In this document: positions 18,007 through 27,500 of the stretch, piece by piece | Layout: each line of letters opens with the position of its first letter | Numbering within the stretch: the first letter of the stretch is position 1 | Source: Pyxidicoccus sp. MSG2 | GTDB taxonomy: Bacteria; Myxococcota; Myxococcia; Myxococcales; Myxococcaceae | Assembly: GCF_026626705.1 (NCBI RefSeq) | Contig: NZ_JAPNKC010000001.1 | Span: forward strand, 5,084,001-5,148,000 | DNA: 64,000 nt | Direction: 5' to 3' | The notes under the pieces: generated by a model | Told to the model about the DNA's origin: nothing | Database searches by the model: none | The model's input: only the letters and a program-made list of their open reading frames with translations | Made by a program: the position numbers and the translations under genes

Positions 18007-18894
18007 ATGCTGCTCGAAGAACTGCTGAACGACTTCCCCCGCGAGCGCTTCCTGCGCGAGCACTATCAACGCAAGCCCTTCTCCGGACGGGCCGCGGCGG
18101 AGCGCCTGCGCGAGCTGGGCACCTGGAGCGTCGTCGACGAGCTCGTCGAGAAAACGGAGTGCGACCTGCTCCTCGCGCGGCAGGGCGTGCCCTACACCGG
18201 CGAGCGCCCCTCCACCGCGAAGCAGGCCCGCGAGCTGTTCGCGCAGGGCTACACGCTGGTGCTCCGCCAGCCGGACCAGCACCACGCCGGGCTGGCGCAG
18301 CTCGCGCGCACCTTCAGCGCGGAGCTGCACGGCCGCATCAACCTGCACCTCTACTGCACGCCCGCCGGCCACCACGGCTTCGGCTGGCACTGCGACCCGG
18401 AGGAGGTCTTCATCCTCCAGACCGCCGGCCGCAAGGACTACCTCCTCCGGGAGAACACGCTCCACCCCGTGCCGCTCCCCGACGCACTGCCGAGCGGCGC
18501 GCTGGCCGCGCAGGAGACGACGCCCGTGGAGACGCGCACCCTGGACGCCGGGGACTTCATCTACATCCCCGCCGGCCACTGGCACATGGCCCAGGCCCCC
18601 GAGGACGCGCTCTCCATCTCCATCGGCCTGCTGGCCCCCACGCTGCTGGACGTGCTGGACGCCGTGCGCGCCAACCTCGCCAGCAACCCCGTGTGGCGGC
18701 GGCGCCTGCCCGCGCTCGGGTACGCGTCCGACCTGGATGACATGAAGAAGGTGGAGGTCCTCCGCGCCCTCTTCACCGGGCTGGGTGGCGAGCTGCAGCG
18801 CGCCCTGTCCGACCCGGGACTCCCGCTGCGGTTCCTCGCGCAGACGGCGCGCTTCTACCTGCGCTCGGCGGGACTCCGGGGCGACCGGCGCTGA
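18007..18894 (+). CDS. JmjC/cupin-fold 2-oxoglutarate-dependent oxygenase (ribosomal oxygenase-like)
   Basis: 295 residues starting MLLEELLNDFP, preferred over the in-frame ATG 21 bp upstream. The double-stranded beta-helix carries the Fe(II) facial triad: His128 and Asp130 in GWHCDPEEVFILQ, and the distal His193 in IPAGHWHMA. GRKDYLL supplies the residues that usually hold 2-oxoglutarate. The layout is that of the cupin_4/ROX group, which includes YcfD (hydroxylates an Arg of ribosomal protein L16), but the C-terminal part is short and divergent. The substrate could be a ribosomal protein or a peptide. It stands alone between a terminator and a relatively AT-rich spacer. Confidence 0.8.
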   Translation: MLLEELLNDFPRERFLREHYQRKPFSGRAAAERLRELGTWSVVDELVEKTECDLLLARQGVPYTGERPSTAKQARELFAQGYTLVLRQPDQHHAGLAQLARTFSAELHGRINLHLYCTPAGHHGFGWHCDPEEVFILQTAGRKDYLLRENTLHPVPLPDALPSGALAAQETTPVETRTLDAGDFIYIPAGHWHMAQAPEDALSISIGLLAPTLLDVLDAVRANLASNPVWRRRLPALGYASDLDDMKKVEVLRALFTGLGGELQRALSDPGLPLRFLAQTARFYLRSAGLRGDRR

Positions 18895-19039
18895 GGCCGA
18901 CCGTATCGCACAGTGTGCGCAATCCCGGCGCTCTCATCCCATTTGCAGTTTCCACAACATCAAAGAACTCCCCGGAAACTTCAAAACGGCTCACACCCAT
19001 AATCCCAGTGGCACAAGGTGCGTGCCGCCGAGGTGTCCC

Positions 19040-19699
19040 GTGAAGATTGCCGGACCGCGTCACAATCCCGCCCCGTCGCCGAAGTCCTCCAAGACGTCGG
19101 AGCCCGCGGACCGCGAGGTGCGCATCGACATCTCGGGGCTCGACCCGAACCAGCGGGACGGGATTGGCCGGTCGATGCGGACCGGGAGCTCGCACTCGGA
19201 CAACACCCAGATGGTCTGCCAGAAGGTGAAGCCGGACGGCTTCGACCCGGCCGGCAAGCTGCGCGGGCGCCTCAACCCCGACGTGTTCAAGCCCGGGAGT
19301 GGCTCCGAGGGCCCCAGGGGGCCGGTGTGTCACGCGCAGCGTGGCCCCGGCTCCGGGAGCAGGGACCACGGAGACAACGTCCTGCTGGGCAACGACAGGT
19401 CCCCAGGCGGAAACGGCAATGGCGGGTTCAACCCCAAGCCGGGGCGCCCCTGGAACAAGCCGGGCATCTTCGAGCGTCCGGGGACCGTGCCGCCGGGGAA
19501 GTGGCACCCCATCAAGCCGGGCGGGAGCAGCGCCGACAACATCTTCAAGGGCCCCTTCCCGGAGCAGGGCTCGTCACTCAGGCCGCCCTCGTTGCCCATC
19601 CGCCGCCTGGTGGAGTTGCTGTCCCAGTGGCTCGACGCGGGACGCGGGCACACCGACAACGTCCTCATCCGGGACGAGGCCTCCCGGCGGCGCGGGTAG
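19040..19699 (+). CDS. Low-complexity Gly/Pro/Ser-rich protein with recurring Asp-Asn motifs
   Basis: GTG 19040 is chosen because gagg lies a few bases upstream and the frame above it has no plausible start outside the preceding gene. The product has 219 residues, no signal peptide and no membrane segment. It is rich in Gly, Pro, Ser, Lys and Arg. A short motif returns four times at 25-70-residue intervals: SHSDNTQ, HGDNVLLG, SADNIFKG, HTDNVLI. It was not recognised as any family. The 145-bp region upstream is noticeably AT-richer than its surroundings and presumably holds its promoter. Real coding is likely but not certain. Confidence 0.55.
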   Translation: MKIAGPRHNPAPSPKSSKTSEPADREVRIDISGLDPNQRDGIGRSMRTGSSHSDNTQMVCQKVKPDGFDPAGKLRGRLNPDVFKPGSGSEGPRGPVCHAQRGPGSGSRDHGDNVLLGNDRSPGGNGNGGFNPKPGRPWNKPGIFERPGTVPPGKWHPIKPGGSSADNIFKGPFPEQGSSLRPPSLPIRRLVELLSQWLDAGRGHTDNVLIRDEASRRRG

Positions 19700-19768
19700 G
19701 GACACGCCCGTCACGCACCCCTGGCGGCTCCCCGGGCCACGGGGGAGACCCGTGGCGGGCTCCGGAGG

Positions 19769-19774
19769 TAGCCT
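19769..19774 (+). promoter_or_regulatory. Candidate -10 (TAGCCT) for the Ser/Thr kinase gene
   Basis: TAGCCT is 9 nt before ATG 19784 and no ribosome-binding site intervenes. It fits the leaderless pattern seen elsewhere in the window. Confidence 0.3.
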
Positions 19775-19783
19775 CCGCGACTG

Positions 19784-21334
19784 ATGGGGAGCATCGAGCG
19801 CTTCGGGACGTACCGCATCCTCCGCGAGCTGGGCGCGGGAGGCATGGGACGCGTGTCCCTCGCGGAGCGCGCGGACCTGGAAGGCCCCGTCGTCGTCAAG
19901 CGCATCAACGCCGAGCTGGCGGCGGACGCGCGCTTCCGCCGGCGCCTGCTGCGCGAGGCGGAGGTGGCCGCGGACCTGCAGCACCCCAACGTCGTCCGGG
20001 TGCTCGACACGGGCGTCATCGACGACCAAGTCTACCTGGCCATGGAGTACGTGCCGGGCTCCACCCTCGCCGGAGTCCTGGCCGCCAGCCGCCCCGAACC
20101 GCTGCCGCTCGTGCCCGTGCTGCACGCGGTGGCGCAGGCGTGTGACGGGCTCGCGTACGTGCACGCGTTCGCCGAGCCGCGCACGGGGAAGTGGATGGAA
20201 TTGGTCCACCGCGACGTGTCGCTGGACAACCTGCTGGTGTCGTACTCGGGCGAGGTGAAGCTCGCGGACTTCGGCATCGTGAAGACGGCGGACGGCACGC
20301 AGACCACGTCCGGCGTCATCATGGGCAAGCTGGGGTACATGTCGCCGGAGCAGCTCCGCGACGAGACGCTGGATGCGCGCAGTGACGTGTACTCGCTGGG
20401 GGTGTGCCTCTTCGAATTGGTGGCCGGCAAGCGCCCGCTGCCCACGCACCGGGCGCGCTCGGTGATGGAGGCGGTGCTGTACGACGCGCCTCCGTCGCTG
20501 GAGCAGTTCCGGCAGGACGCGCCGCAGCAGCTCGTGGCGTTGGTGGCGCGGATGCTCGCCAAGGAGCGCAAGGCGCGACCCGGCTCCTGCGCGGAGGTGG
20601 CGAAGGAGCTGCGCGCGGTGCTCGCCGGACGGCAGGAGTCGCCGCTGTTCTCCTCGCGGCTGTTGGATGCACCGCCCCGGAACCGCGCACGGCTCGCGCC
20701 GGCCGAGCTCGAGACGGAGGTGGAGAACCTGTCCGCCACGAAGCCCCAGCGCCTGCAAGGGCCCAGGGTGGAGCCTGTTGCTCCCCGCGGGCCGGCGCCC
20801 ACTCCGGGTGCTGAGGCGCTCAGCCCGGCACCATCGCCTGGAGCAGGTGCGCGCAAGCCCACGCCCGCGCCTGGAGTCGGTGCACGCGTGCCGACGCCGA
20901 TGCCCGAAGCCGGTGCGCACAAGCCCGCGCCGATGCCCGAAGCCGCTCCGCGCAAGCCCGCGCCCGAAGCCAGTGCGCGCAAGCCGGTGCCGATGCCCGA
21001 AGCCGCTCCTGCCCACTCCCCCGAGGCCCGCGCGCCTCACCGCCCGACGCCGCCGCCGACTCCCGAAGACCCGGTGTTCTCCGTCCCCACGCGCGCACCC
21101 TCCGCGCCCACCGAGGCCGAGCACTCCGTCTTCTCCGTCCCCACGCGCGTGCCGTCCGCCTCGCTGCACTCGCGGCCCACGCGCGTGTCGGCGCCGAGGC
21201 CCGAGGCCCCCGAGGAAGAAGCACAGCAGTCCACGCGCCTGCTGACCCCGCCCCGCCAGCGACCTCGGCTGCGGTGGGTGGCCCTGGGAGGGCTCGCACT
21301 GCTCGGCGCCGCCGCATACTGGTGGTGGACCTGA
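19784..21334 (+). CDS. Membrane-anchored eukaryotic-type Ser/Thr protein kinase
   Basis: 516 residues. Kinase domain ~7-270: Gly loop GAGGMGRV, Lys39 in VVVKRIN, Glu in the following helix, catalytic loop HRDVSLDN (142-149), DFG (162-164), SPE (187-189). The usual Lys of HRDxKxxN is Ser here, though Asp and Asn are kept, so activity may be reduced but is not excluded. A Pro/Ala/Lys linker (~310-480) holds imperfect repeats of the KPAPMPEA kind. The protein ends in one membrane helix followed by WWWT, so it is tail-anchored with the kinase in the cytoplasm. No sensor domain lies outside. Myxobacteria have many such kinases; the target is unknown. Confidence 0.9.
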   Translation: MGSIERFGTYRILRELGAGGMGRVSLAERADLEGPVVVKRINAELAADARFRRRLLREAEVAADLQHPNVVRVLDTGVIDDQVYLAMEYVPGSTLAGVLAASRPEPLPLVPVLHAVAQACDGLAYVHAFAEPRTGKWMELVHRDVSLDNLLVSYSGEVKLADFGIVKTADGTQTTSGVIMGKLGYMSPEQLRDETLDARSDVYSLGVCLFELVAGKRPLPTHRARSVMEAVLYDAPPSLEQFRQDAPQQLVALVARMLAKERKARPGSCAEVAKELRAVLAGRQESPLFSSRLLDAPPRNRARLAPAELETEVENLSATKPQRLQGPRVEPVAPRGPAPTPGAEALSPAPSPGAGARKPTPAPGVGARVPTPMPEAGAHKPAPMPEAAPRKPAPEASARKPVPMPEAAPAHSPEARAPHRPTPPPTPEDPVFSVPTRAPSAPTEAEHSVFSVPTRVPSASLHSRPTRVSAPRPEAPEEEAQQSTRLLTPPRQRPRLRWVALGGLALLGAAAYWWWT

Positions 21335-21440
21335 TTCACGACGCGGGAAGACGTGTCCCCATCGGACGGTGGACTCGCGAAACAGGCGCGGAGCCGGAGC
21401 CGTGGGGAATACGCATGGGCCCGTGGCAGTCTTGCGCGCC

Positions 21441-23249
21441 ATGCGACTCCCCCACGCAGTAACGCTGGCCCTCGCGGCCCTCGCGGCGCTCACGGCCCCC
21501 GCCGCGCAGCCCGCCTCCCCCACCCTGCCCCCGGGCTACTGGCCCGAGGAGAAGGTGGCGGAGATTCTCGCCAAGACGGAGGAGGTCCGGCTCGCTCCCG
21601 ACCTCTCGCGCCTCACCCCTGACGAACAGGCGGCGGTGAAGGACCTGCTCGAGGTCGGCCAGCTTCTCCAGGGCATCTACGAGGCCTCGCGCCACCATCA
21701 GGCGCTCGCGTCGTACGCGCGCCTGCAGGCACTGGACAAGAAGCTGGGCAGCCCGAAGCGCACGCAAGAGTTGCTCACGCTCTACCGCCTGTACCAGGGC
21801 CCCATCGCCAGCACGCTGACCAACGCGCGCGAGCCCTTCCTGCCCGTGGACCCGCAGGTGCCCGCGCGCAACGTCTACCCGCCGGACGCCACGCGCGCGG
21901 AGGTGGACGCCTTCCTCGCCGCGCACCCCGAGCAGCGCGACACGCTGATGGACGAGCTCACCGTGGTCCGCCGCGCCACCGCGGACAACCTGCGCCAGGA
22001 CCTGAAGGTGCTCCAGACGTACCCCGTGCTGGACACGCTGCAGCCCGGGCTGCGCGAGAGCCTCCAGACCCGCGCGAAGCGGCCGGATGCGAAGAGCCTG
22101 TACGCGGTGCCGTACTCGGTGGCCTACGGGCCTGAGTTGATGAAGGCGTACGGGCTGCTCATGCGCGCGGCGGGGCGGCTGGATGCGAGCGACGCGGAAC
22201 TGGCGCGCTACCTGCGCAACCGCGCGCGGGACTTCCTCAGCAATGACTACGAGAGCGGCGACGCGGCGTGGGTGACGGGGCGCTTCAAGCACCTCAACGT
22301 GCAGCTCGGCCCGTACGAGACGTACGACGACGCGCTCTACGGCGTGAAGGCCTTCCACAGCGTGTCCGTGCTGCTGCTGAACGAGCAGGCGACGACGGAG
22401 CTCCGCAAGCGGATGAATGGCCTGCAAGGCATGGAGGACGCGCTGCCGTACCCCGCGAAGAAGCGCATCCGCGAGGACATCCCGGTGGGCGTGTACGAGG
22501 TGGTGGCGGACTTCGGCCAGGCGCGCGGCACCAACACCGCGACGATTCTGCCCAATGACCCGCTGTACTCGCGCCGCTACGGCCGCACCATCCTGCTGCG
22601 CGAGAACATCATGAAGAACCCGGACCTCTTCGCCGCGGACGAGCGCATCTGGCGCACCGCCACGGCGGACGCGCACGCGAAGGACCTGACCTCCGAGGGC
22701 AACTTCCAGCGCACGCTCTGGCACGAGGTGGGGCACTACCTGGGCCCGGACCGAGACGCGAAGGGCCGCACGCTGGACGTGGCGCTGGAGGACTACGCGG
22801 ACGCGATGGAGGAGATGAAGGCGGACCTCGTCAGCCTCTTCGCGCTGCACTCCTTCCAGAAGAGCGGCGCGCTGGATGCCGCCAGCCTGCGCGCGGTGCA
22901 GGCCTCCGGCATCCGCCGCACGCTGCAGAACGTGCGCCCGCGCGAGGACCAGCCCTACCAGCGCATGCAGTTGGTGCAGTTCAACTGGTTCCTGGAGCAC
23001 GGCCTGATTCGCGCGGACCCGAAGACGGCGCGCCTCACCATCCAGTACGACAAGTACCTGGACACCGTCAGCTCGCTGCTCAAGGAGGTCATCACGCTCC
23101 AGCACACGGGCGACAAGGCGGCGACGGCGAAGTTCTTCGAGCGCTGGAGCACGTGGACGCCCGAATTGCACGACGTGCTCGCCGCCCGCATCCGCGAGGC
23201 CCAGGGCGCGCGCTTCCGCGTGGTGCGCTACGGAGCGCTCGGCGAGTAG
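21441..23249 (+). CDS. Exported zinc metallopeptidase, DPP III (M49)-like
   Basis: ATG 21441 starts a clear signal peptide (MRLPHAVTLALAALAALTAPAAQ). The in-frame ATG 72 bp upstream would bury it. The mature ~575-residue protein has the zinc site LWHEVGHYLGPD and, about 35 residues later, EMKADLVSLFAL. In M49/Nudix-linked relatives a HExxxH or HExxH motif pairs with an EExxAE-type helix in the same way. It is all-helical around the site, as expected for dipeptidyl peptidase III-like enzymes, and would act in the periplasm. It converges on, and overlaps by 22 bp, the 3' end of the next gene. Confidence 0.75.
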   Translation: MRLPHAVTLALAALAALTAPAAQPASPTLPPGYWPEEKVAEILAKTEEVRLAPDLSRLTPDEQAAVKDLLEVGQLLQGIYEASRHHQALASYARLQALDKKLGSPKRTQELLTLYRLYQGPIASTLTNAREPFLPVDPQVPARNVYPPDATRAEVDAFLAAHPEQRDTLMDELTVVRRATADNLRQDLKVLQTYPVLDTLQPGLRESLQTRAKRPDAKSLYAVPYSVAYGPELMKAYGLLMRAAGRLDASDAELARYLRNRARDFLSNDYESGDAAWVTGRFKHLNVQLGPYETYDDALYGVKAFHSVSVLLLNEQATTELRKRMNGLQGMEDALPYPAKKRIREDIPVGVYEVVADFGQARGTNTATILPNDPLYSRRYGRTILLRENIMKNPDLFAADERIWRTATADAHAKDLTSEGNFQRTLWHEVGHYLGPDRDAKGRTLDVALEDYADAMEEMKADLVSLFALHSFQKSGALDAASLRAVQASGIRRTLQNVRPREDQPYQRMQLVQFNWFLEHGLIRADPKTARLTIQYDKYLDTVSSLLKEVITLQHTGDKAATAKFFERWSTWTPELHDVLAARIREAQGARFRVVRYGALGE

Positions 23250-24490
23250 TGACGGAGGAAGCGCTGGAGCTCCGCCGACTGGAACCGCGCCTCCGGGCGT
23301 GAGGCCAGTTGGCGGAGCAGCGCGTGGACCTGGTCGATGAAGGGCCGGTACGGGTCGGACTCCACGCCAGCAAGCGACCAGCGGCGGAAGCCGTAGCGCC
23401 CGCCGCGCAGGTAGAGCTCATCCGCGTACTCATGGTTGATGTCGCGGAGGAAGAACCACACGTCTCCGCTGTGCGGGGCCAGCGCGCGCAGGGTCCCGAG
23501 CACGTCCCTGTCGTAGCGGCCGGGGACGCGGTCCCCGTACTGGGACACCTCGATGCGGAAGGGAGGCTCGGGCTTCCGCGCATCGAAGAGGCGGACGCGG
23601 CCGACGGGGTCATGCAGGGTGAAGAACGGGTCGCTGTCGAACTCGTACGGCTCGGGGCAGTACGCGCCTAGCGGGAGGGCGGCGCCGCTGTCACCCGGCT
23701 CGGGTGAGACCTCCATGATGTTCCAGAGCTGCATGCGCTCGGACAACTCCGCCGGCAGCACCGGCAGCGTGGGGCGCGGTGGGGCCACGAAGGGCTGGAA
23801 GAGCGGGTCGAGGGTGAGGACGTTCCACAGCTCCGGCCACTCGCGGGTGGAGATTCCCAGCGCGTCCTCCACGGTGTCTCGCACCGGGCTTCCACTCCGG
23901 ACCGCGAGCACCGCCGTCCACAGCGCCACCGGAGGCTCATGGGGAAGGTAGCGCGGGCCCACGTCGACGTCCGGCACCGGTGCCTGCTTGCGGTCCTCCT
24001 CGAAGAGCCAGTTGGACTCCGCCCACCGCGCGGCACGGGCCGCGTCCAGCGGTGGCGGCCGGGCGTCGAACCTCGCGGCGAGCAGCCAGTCGAAGGCGTC
24101 CGACGGCGGCAGCACCACCGGCTCCCAGCCTCTCAGCTTCGACAGCCAGGACGTCTCGAAGGCGAGCAGCGGATCCTCGCTCCGGTTCCAGGCGTCGACG
24201 AGGACGCGGCGGGCCTCGATGTCTCGTCCGAGGTGGCAGAGACACACGGCGCGGCGTACCGCCAGCTCCCGCGCGGAAAGCCCGGGGCCCGCGCCTTCGA
24301 TGAGGCCGAGCACACGCTCGTACCGGCGGAACGAGAACAGCACATCGAGCAGCTCGAAGTCCTTCTCGTCCCGCAGCGCCGACAGCGCCACGACGTCCTT
24401 CGCCCAGGAGCGATAGATGGACAGGGACAACGGCCAGAGCACGCGCCGACGCGACCTGCGGAGCCAGGCGCGATTGTCGAAGAGGTCCAT
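23228..24490 (-). CDS. Hypothetical protein, 420 residues
   Basis: Starts MDLFDNRAWLRRSRRRVLWPL. The N-terminal ~130 residues look like helical TPR-like pairs (FELLDVLFSFRRYERVLGLIEG, VCLCHLGRDIEARRVLVDAW). The C-terminal ~200 residues are richer in strands, with aromatic and acidic residues (FFTLHDPVGRVRLF, DVWFFLRDINHEYADELYLRGG). I recognise no family, signal peptide or membrane helix. Its start is 10 bp from the stop of the TPR kinase gene upstream, so the two probably form an operon, and the protein could be a partner or target of that kinase (inference from position only). Confidence 0.65.
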   Translation of the reverse strand: MDLFDNRAWLRRSRRRVLWPLSLSIYRSWAKDVVALSALRDEKDFELLDVLFSFRRYERVLGLIEGAGPGLSARELAVRRAVCLCHLGRDIEARRVLVDAWNRSEDPLLAFETSWLSKLRGWEPVVLPPSDAFDWLLAARFDARPPPLDAARAARWAESNWLFEEDRKQAPVPDVDVGPRYLPHEPPVALWTAVLAVRSGSPVRDTVEDALGISTREWPELWNVLTLDPLFQPFVAPPRPTLPVLPAELSERMQLWNIMEVSPEPGDSGAALPLGAYCPEPYEFDSDPFFTLHDPVGRVRLFDARKPEPPFRIEVSQYGDRVPGRYDRDVLGTLRALAPHSGDVWFFLRDINHEYADELYLRGGRYGFRRWSLAGVESDPYRPFIDQVHALLRQLASRPEARFQSAELQRFLRHYSPSAP

Positions 24491-24500
24491 CCCGCCCAGC

Positions 24501-27500
24501 CTACCGCTTCGAGACTTCGTGCGACGCCACCCAGCGGCGGGCCTCGTCCAAATCCCTCCGGGCGTACTGGCCGAGCTGCGTGTAGCCCTCCACGGCCTGC
24601 TGGGCCAGCGTCATGGCGCGGGGCCGCTCCGCGGGCTTCACCTTCCACAGCGCCTGCGCGAGCGCGAAGCGCAGCCACGAGGACTCCGCGTCGCTCCACC
24701 CCAGCGGGGCCAGCACGCGCGCTGCCTCCTCCAGTTCCTTCAGCGCACGGTCGGGCTTGTTCAGCGCCAGCAGCGTCAGGCCCAGGCCCGTGCGCGGGTG
24801 GACGGTGGCGGCGTGCTCCGCGCCCAGCGTGCGCACCTTGCGCGCGAGCGCGGCGGTCAGCATCGGCAGTGCCTCGCGGGGACGCTTGCGGTGCAGGAGC
24901 AGCAGGCGCCCCACGTCCTCCTCCATCGTGTGCAGCGCCAGGTCCTCCGGCGGGAGCACCTTGCGCTGGAGGGCCAGTCCTTCCTGGTAGTGCGCCAGCG
25001 CCGCGTCCTCGCGCTCCAGGCGCTCCTCCGCGTCGGCGAGCGCACGCAGCGCCTCGATGGACTCCAGGCTCTCCGGGCCGAAGACGCGGCGCATTCCCTC
25101 CAGCGCCTGGCCGTGGAGCGCCAGGGCCTTGTCCGGCTCACCCGTCAGCTCGTGGATGGTGGCCAGGTCGTTGAGCATCAGCAGCGTCTGCCGGTTGTCC
25201 GGGCCGAGCGTGTCCCGCCGCAGCGCGTACGAGCGCTCCATCCACTGGAGGGCCTCTTTGTAGCGGCCCTGCTCCTTCGCGACGATGCCCAGGTTGGCGA
25301 GCGTGGAAGCCAGCAGCGGATGCTGGGGGCCCAGCCGCTCCTCGGTGATGGCGAGCGCGCGCTGGTAGAGCGGCATGGCCTCGTCGTAGCGGGCCTGCCG
25401 CACGCGGGCCATGCCCAGGTTGTTGAGCACCTTGGCGGTGTCCACGTGGGTGGGGCCCAGCACGCGCTCGCGCAGGGCCAGGGCGCGCGTGTAGTGCGTC
25501 ACCGCCAGCTCGTAGTTGTCCTCACGGAAGGCGAGGATGCCCTCGTGGCTGGCCAGCTTTCCCTCCAGCTCGGGCGAGCCACCCATGCGCTCCAGCAGCG
25601 AGTGGGCCAGGCGGGCCCAGAGGTGCGCCTCGGAGAACCAGTCACGCTCGCTGCTGAGACCGCCCACCAGGTCCGTGGCCACCTGCACGGCGACCTCGTC
25701 GTGACGGCCAGCGGTGGCGGCGGCCATGGCGTCCGTCCACGCAGTCATGGAGTCGTCGGTGTGGCTCAGCCGCTGGTGCGCCCAGCCGAGGACGTGGAGG
25801 GCCTCGGCCTCCAGCGGGCGGTAACCGAGTGCACGCGCCGCGTCCGCGGCAGCCTTCGCGGCGGGGAGCGCTGGCTGGTAGCGGCCCGAGTCCAGCAACG
25901 CCTGCGCCTTCGCGAGGTCCCCGCGCACGGCCTCCACCTTCGCGCGCAGGGCCGGGTCCTCCGCGAGTGGCACCGGGGCAGCCAGCGCCTCCACGTTGGC
26001 GCAGCCGGACACGCTTCGCAGCGCATCCACCGCCTCCGTGCTGCGCTTCACCAGGTCCGCGTCCGCGCGCGTGAGCTCCGCGGTGAGCGCGTCCACGGCG
26101 CGCAGGCGGCGGTCCAGGCACGCCATGCGCAGCGCGAGGTGTGCCTCGGGCTGCGCACCGCTGACGCGCGTGGCCTCGCACGCCTGCTGGTGCATGGTGC
26201 TCCACTGCGTGCCGTACGCATCCAGCGCCTTCGCCACCTGCGTGAAGGCCCCATCCGCGCCCGGGGCGCCGCTGCCGGTGAAGGCCTTCTCCACGGCGGC
26301 CCGCTGCGACGGGCTCCACACGTGGGCGAACAACTCGGGCGCACCGACGCACGGCTGCGCTTGCGGCTTCGACACCGTCACCGCGACGCCCGCGGCCAGC
26401 GCCACCCCCCCGAGCACCGCCGCCGCACCGCCCAGCCACTTGCGGCGCGCGGCGGACGGGTCCTTGCCGAGCGCGTCCAGCAGCGCGTCCATGGAGGGGA
26501 AGCGTGCCTCGGGCGACACGGAGAGTCCGCGCACCAGCAGGCGGTGCACCCAGCCAGGCACGTTGGGGTGCGCGGGCGGCGCCAGGTCGGGACGCTCTGC
26601 GACGATGGCGCCTTCCTTCGCGCGCGCGGTGTCGAGCAGCGTGACGGCCATGCGCCGCAGCGTGCCCTCCTCGAAGGGGCGCTTTCCGGCGAGCGCCTCG
26701 TACACGGAGACGCAGTAGCTGAACTGGTCCGAGCGCGCATCCGCGGGCCGCCCCGCGTACTGCTCCGGAGCCATGTACGCGGGCGTGCCCACCATGGCGC
26801 CGGTGACGGTGAGGGGCGCGTCCTCGCCGGGAGGCAGCGCGTCCGGCACGGGGACGGTGGGCGCCTCGGAGGCATCGCTCTCGCGTGCGATGCCGAAGTC
26901 CGTCACCCAGACGCCGCCCTCGGTGCCGAGGAGGACGTTGTCCGGCTTGAAGTCGCGGTGCACGAGCCCGGCCGCATGCGCGGCGGCGAGTCCGCGTCCC
27001 ATGGACAGACAGATGGGCAGCACCTGGCGGAAGGGACGCGGGCCCTTCTTCAGCCACTGGCGCAGGTTGCCGCCATCCACCTTCGCCATGGCGAGGAAGA
27101 CGCGCCCGTCATGCGTGCCCACGTCGTGCACGGTGAGCACGTTGGGATGGGACAGGCGGGCCATGGACTGCGCCTCGCGCATCAGCCGCAGCGCGCGCGT
27201 GTCGCGGGACTCGCCGGGGAGCTGGCGCTCGTGGAGCACCTTGATGGCCACGGTGCGGCGGAGCTCGGGGTCGAACGCCTCGAAGACCTCGCCCATGCCG
27301 CCACGGCCGAGACGTGACAGGAGCACGTAGCGGCCCACGCGCGTGTGGTGCAGCGGCGTGCCGCCCGTGGTGTGTGAGCCGTCATCGCGGCCACCCGTGC
27401 CGTAGCCCGCTGCCGGGGGATGGCCGTCGTCCGAACGGCCCGTGCCATCCTGTCTGCCCGTGCCTTGACCCGCGGCCAGGGGATGACCGTCGTCCGAGCG

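Noticed and set aside
19011..19026. A possible sigma-54 promoter (tggcac followed by a tgcg)
   Set aside because: The spacing between the GG and GC elements is off by one or two bases and TTGC is not matched.
24417..27317. A 966-codon plus-strand frame opposite the TPR kinase
   Set aside because: Low-complexity Arg/His/Gln/Leu translation. The minus-strand kinase has every catalytic motif.
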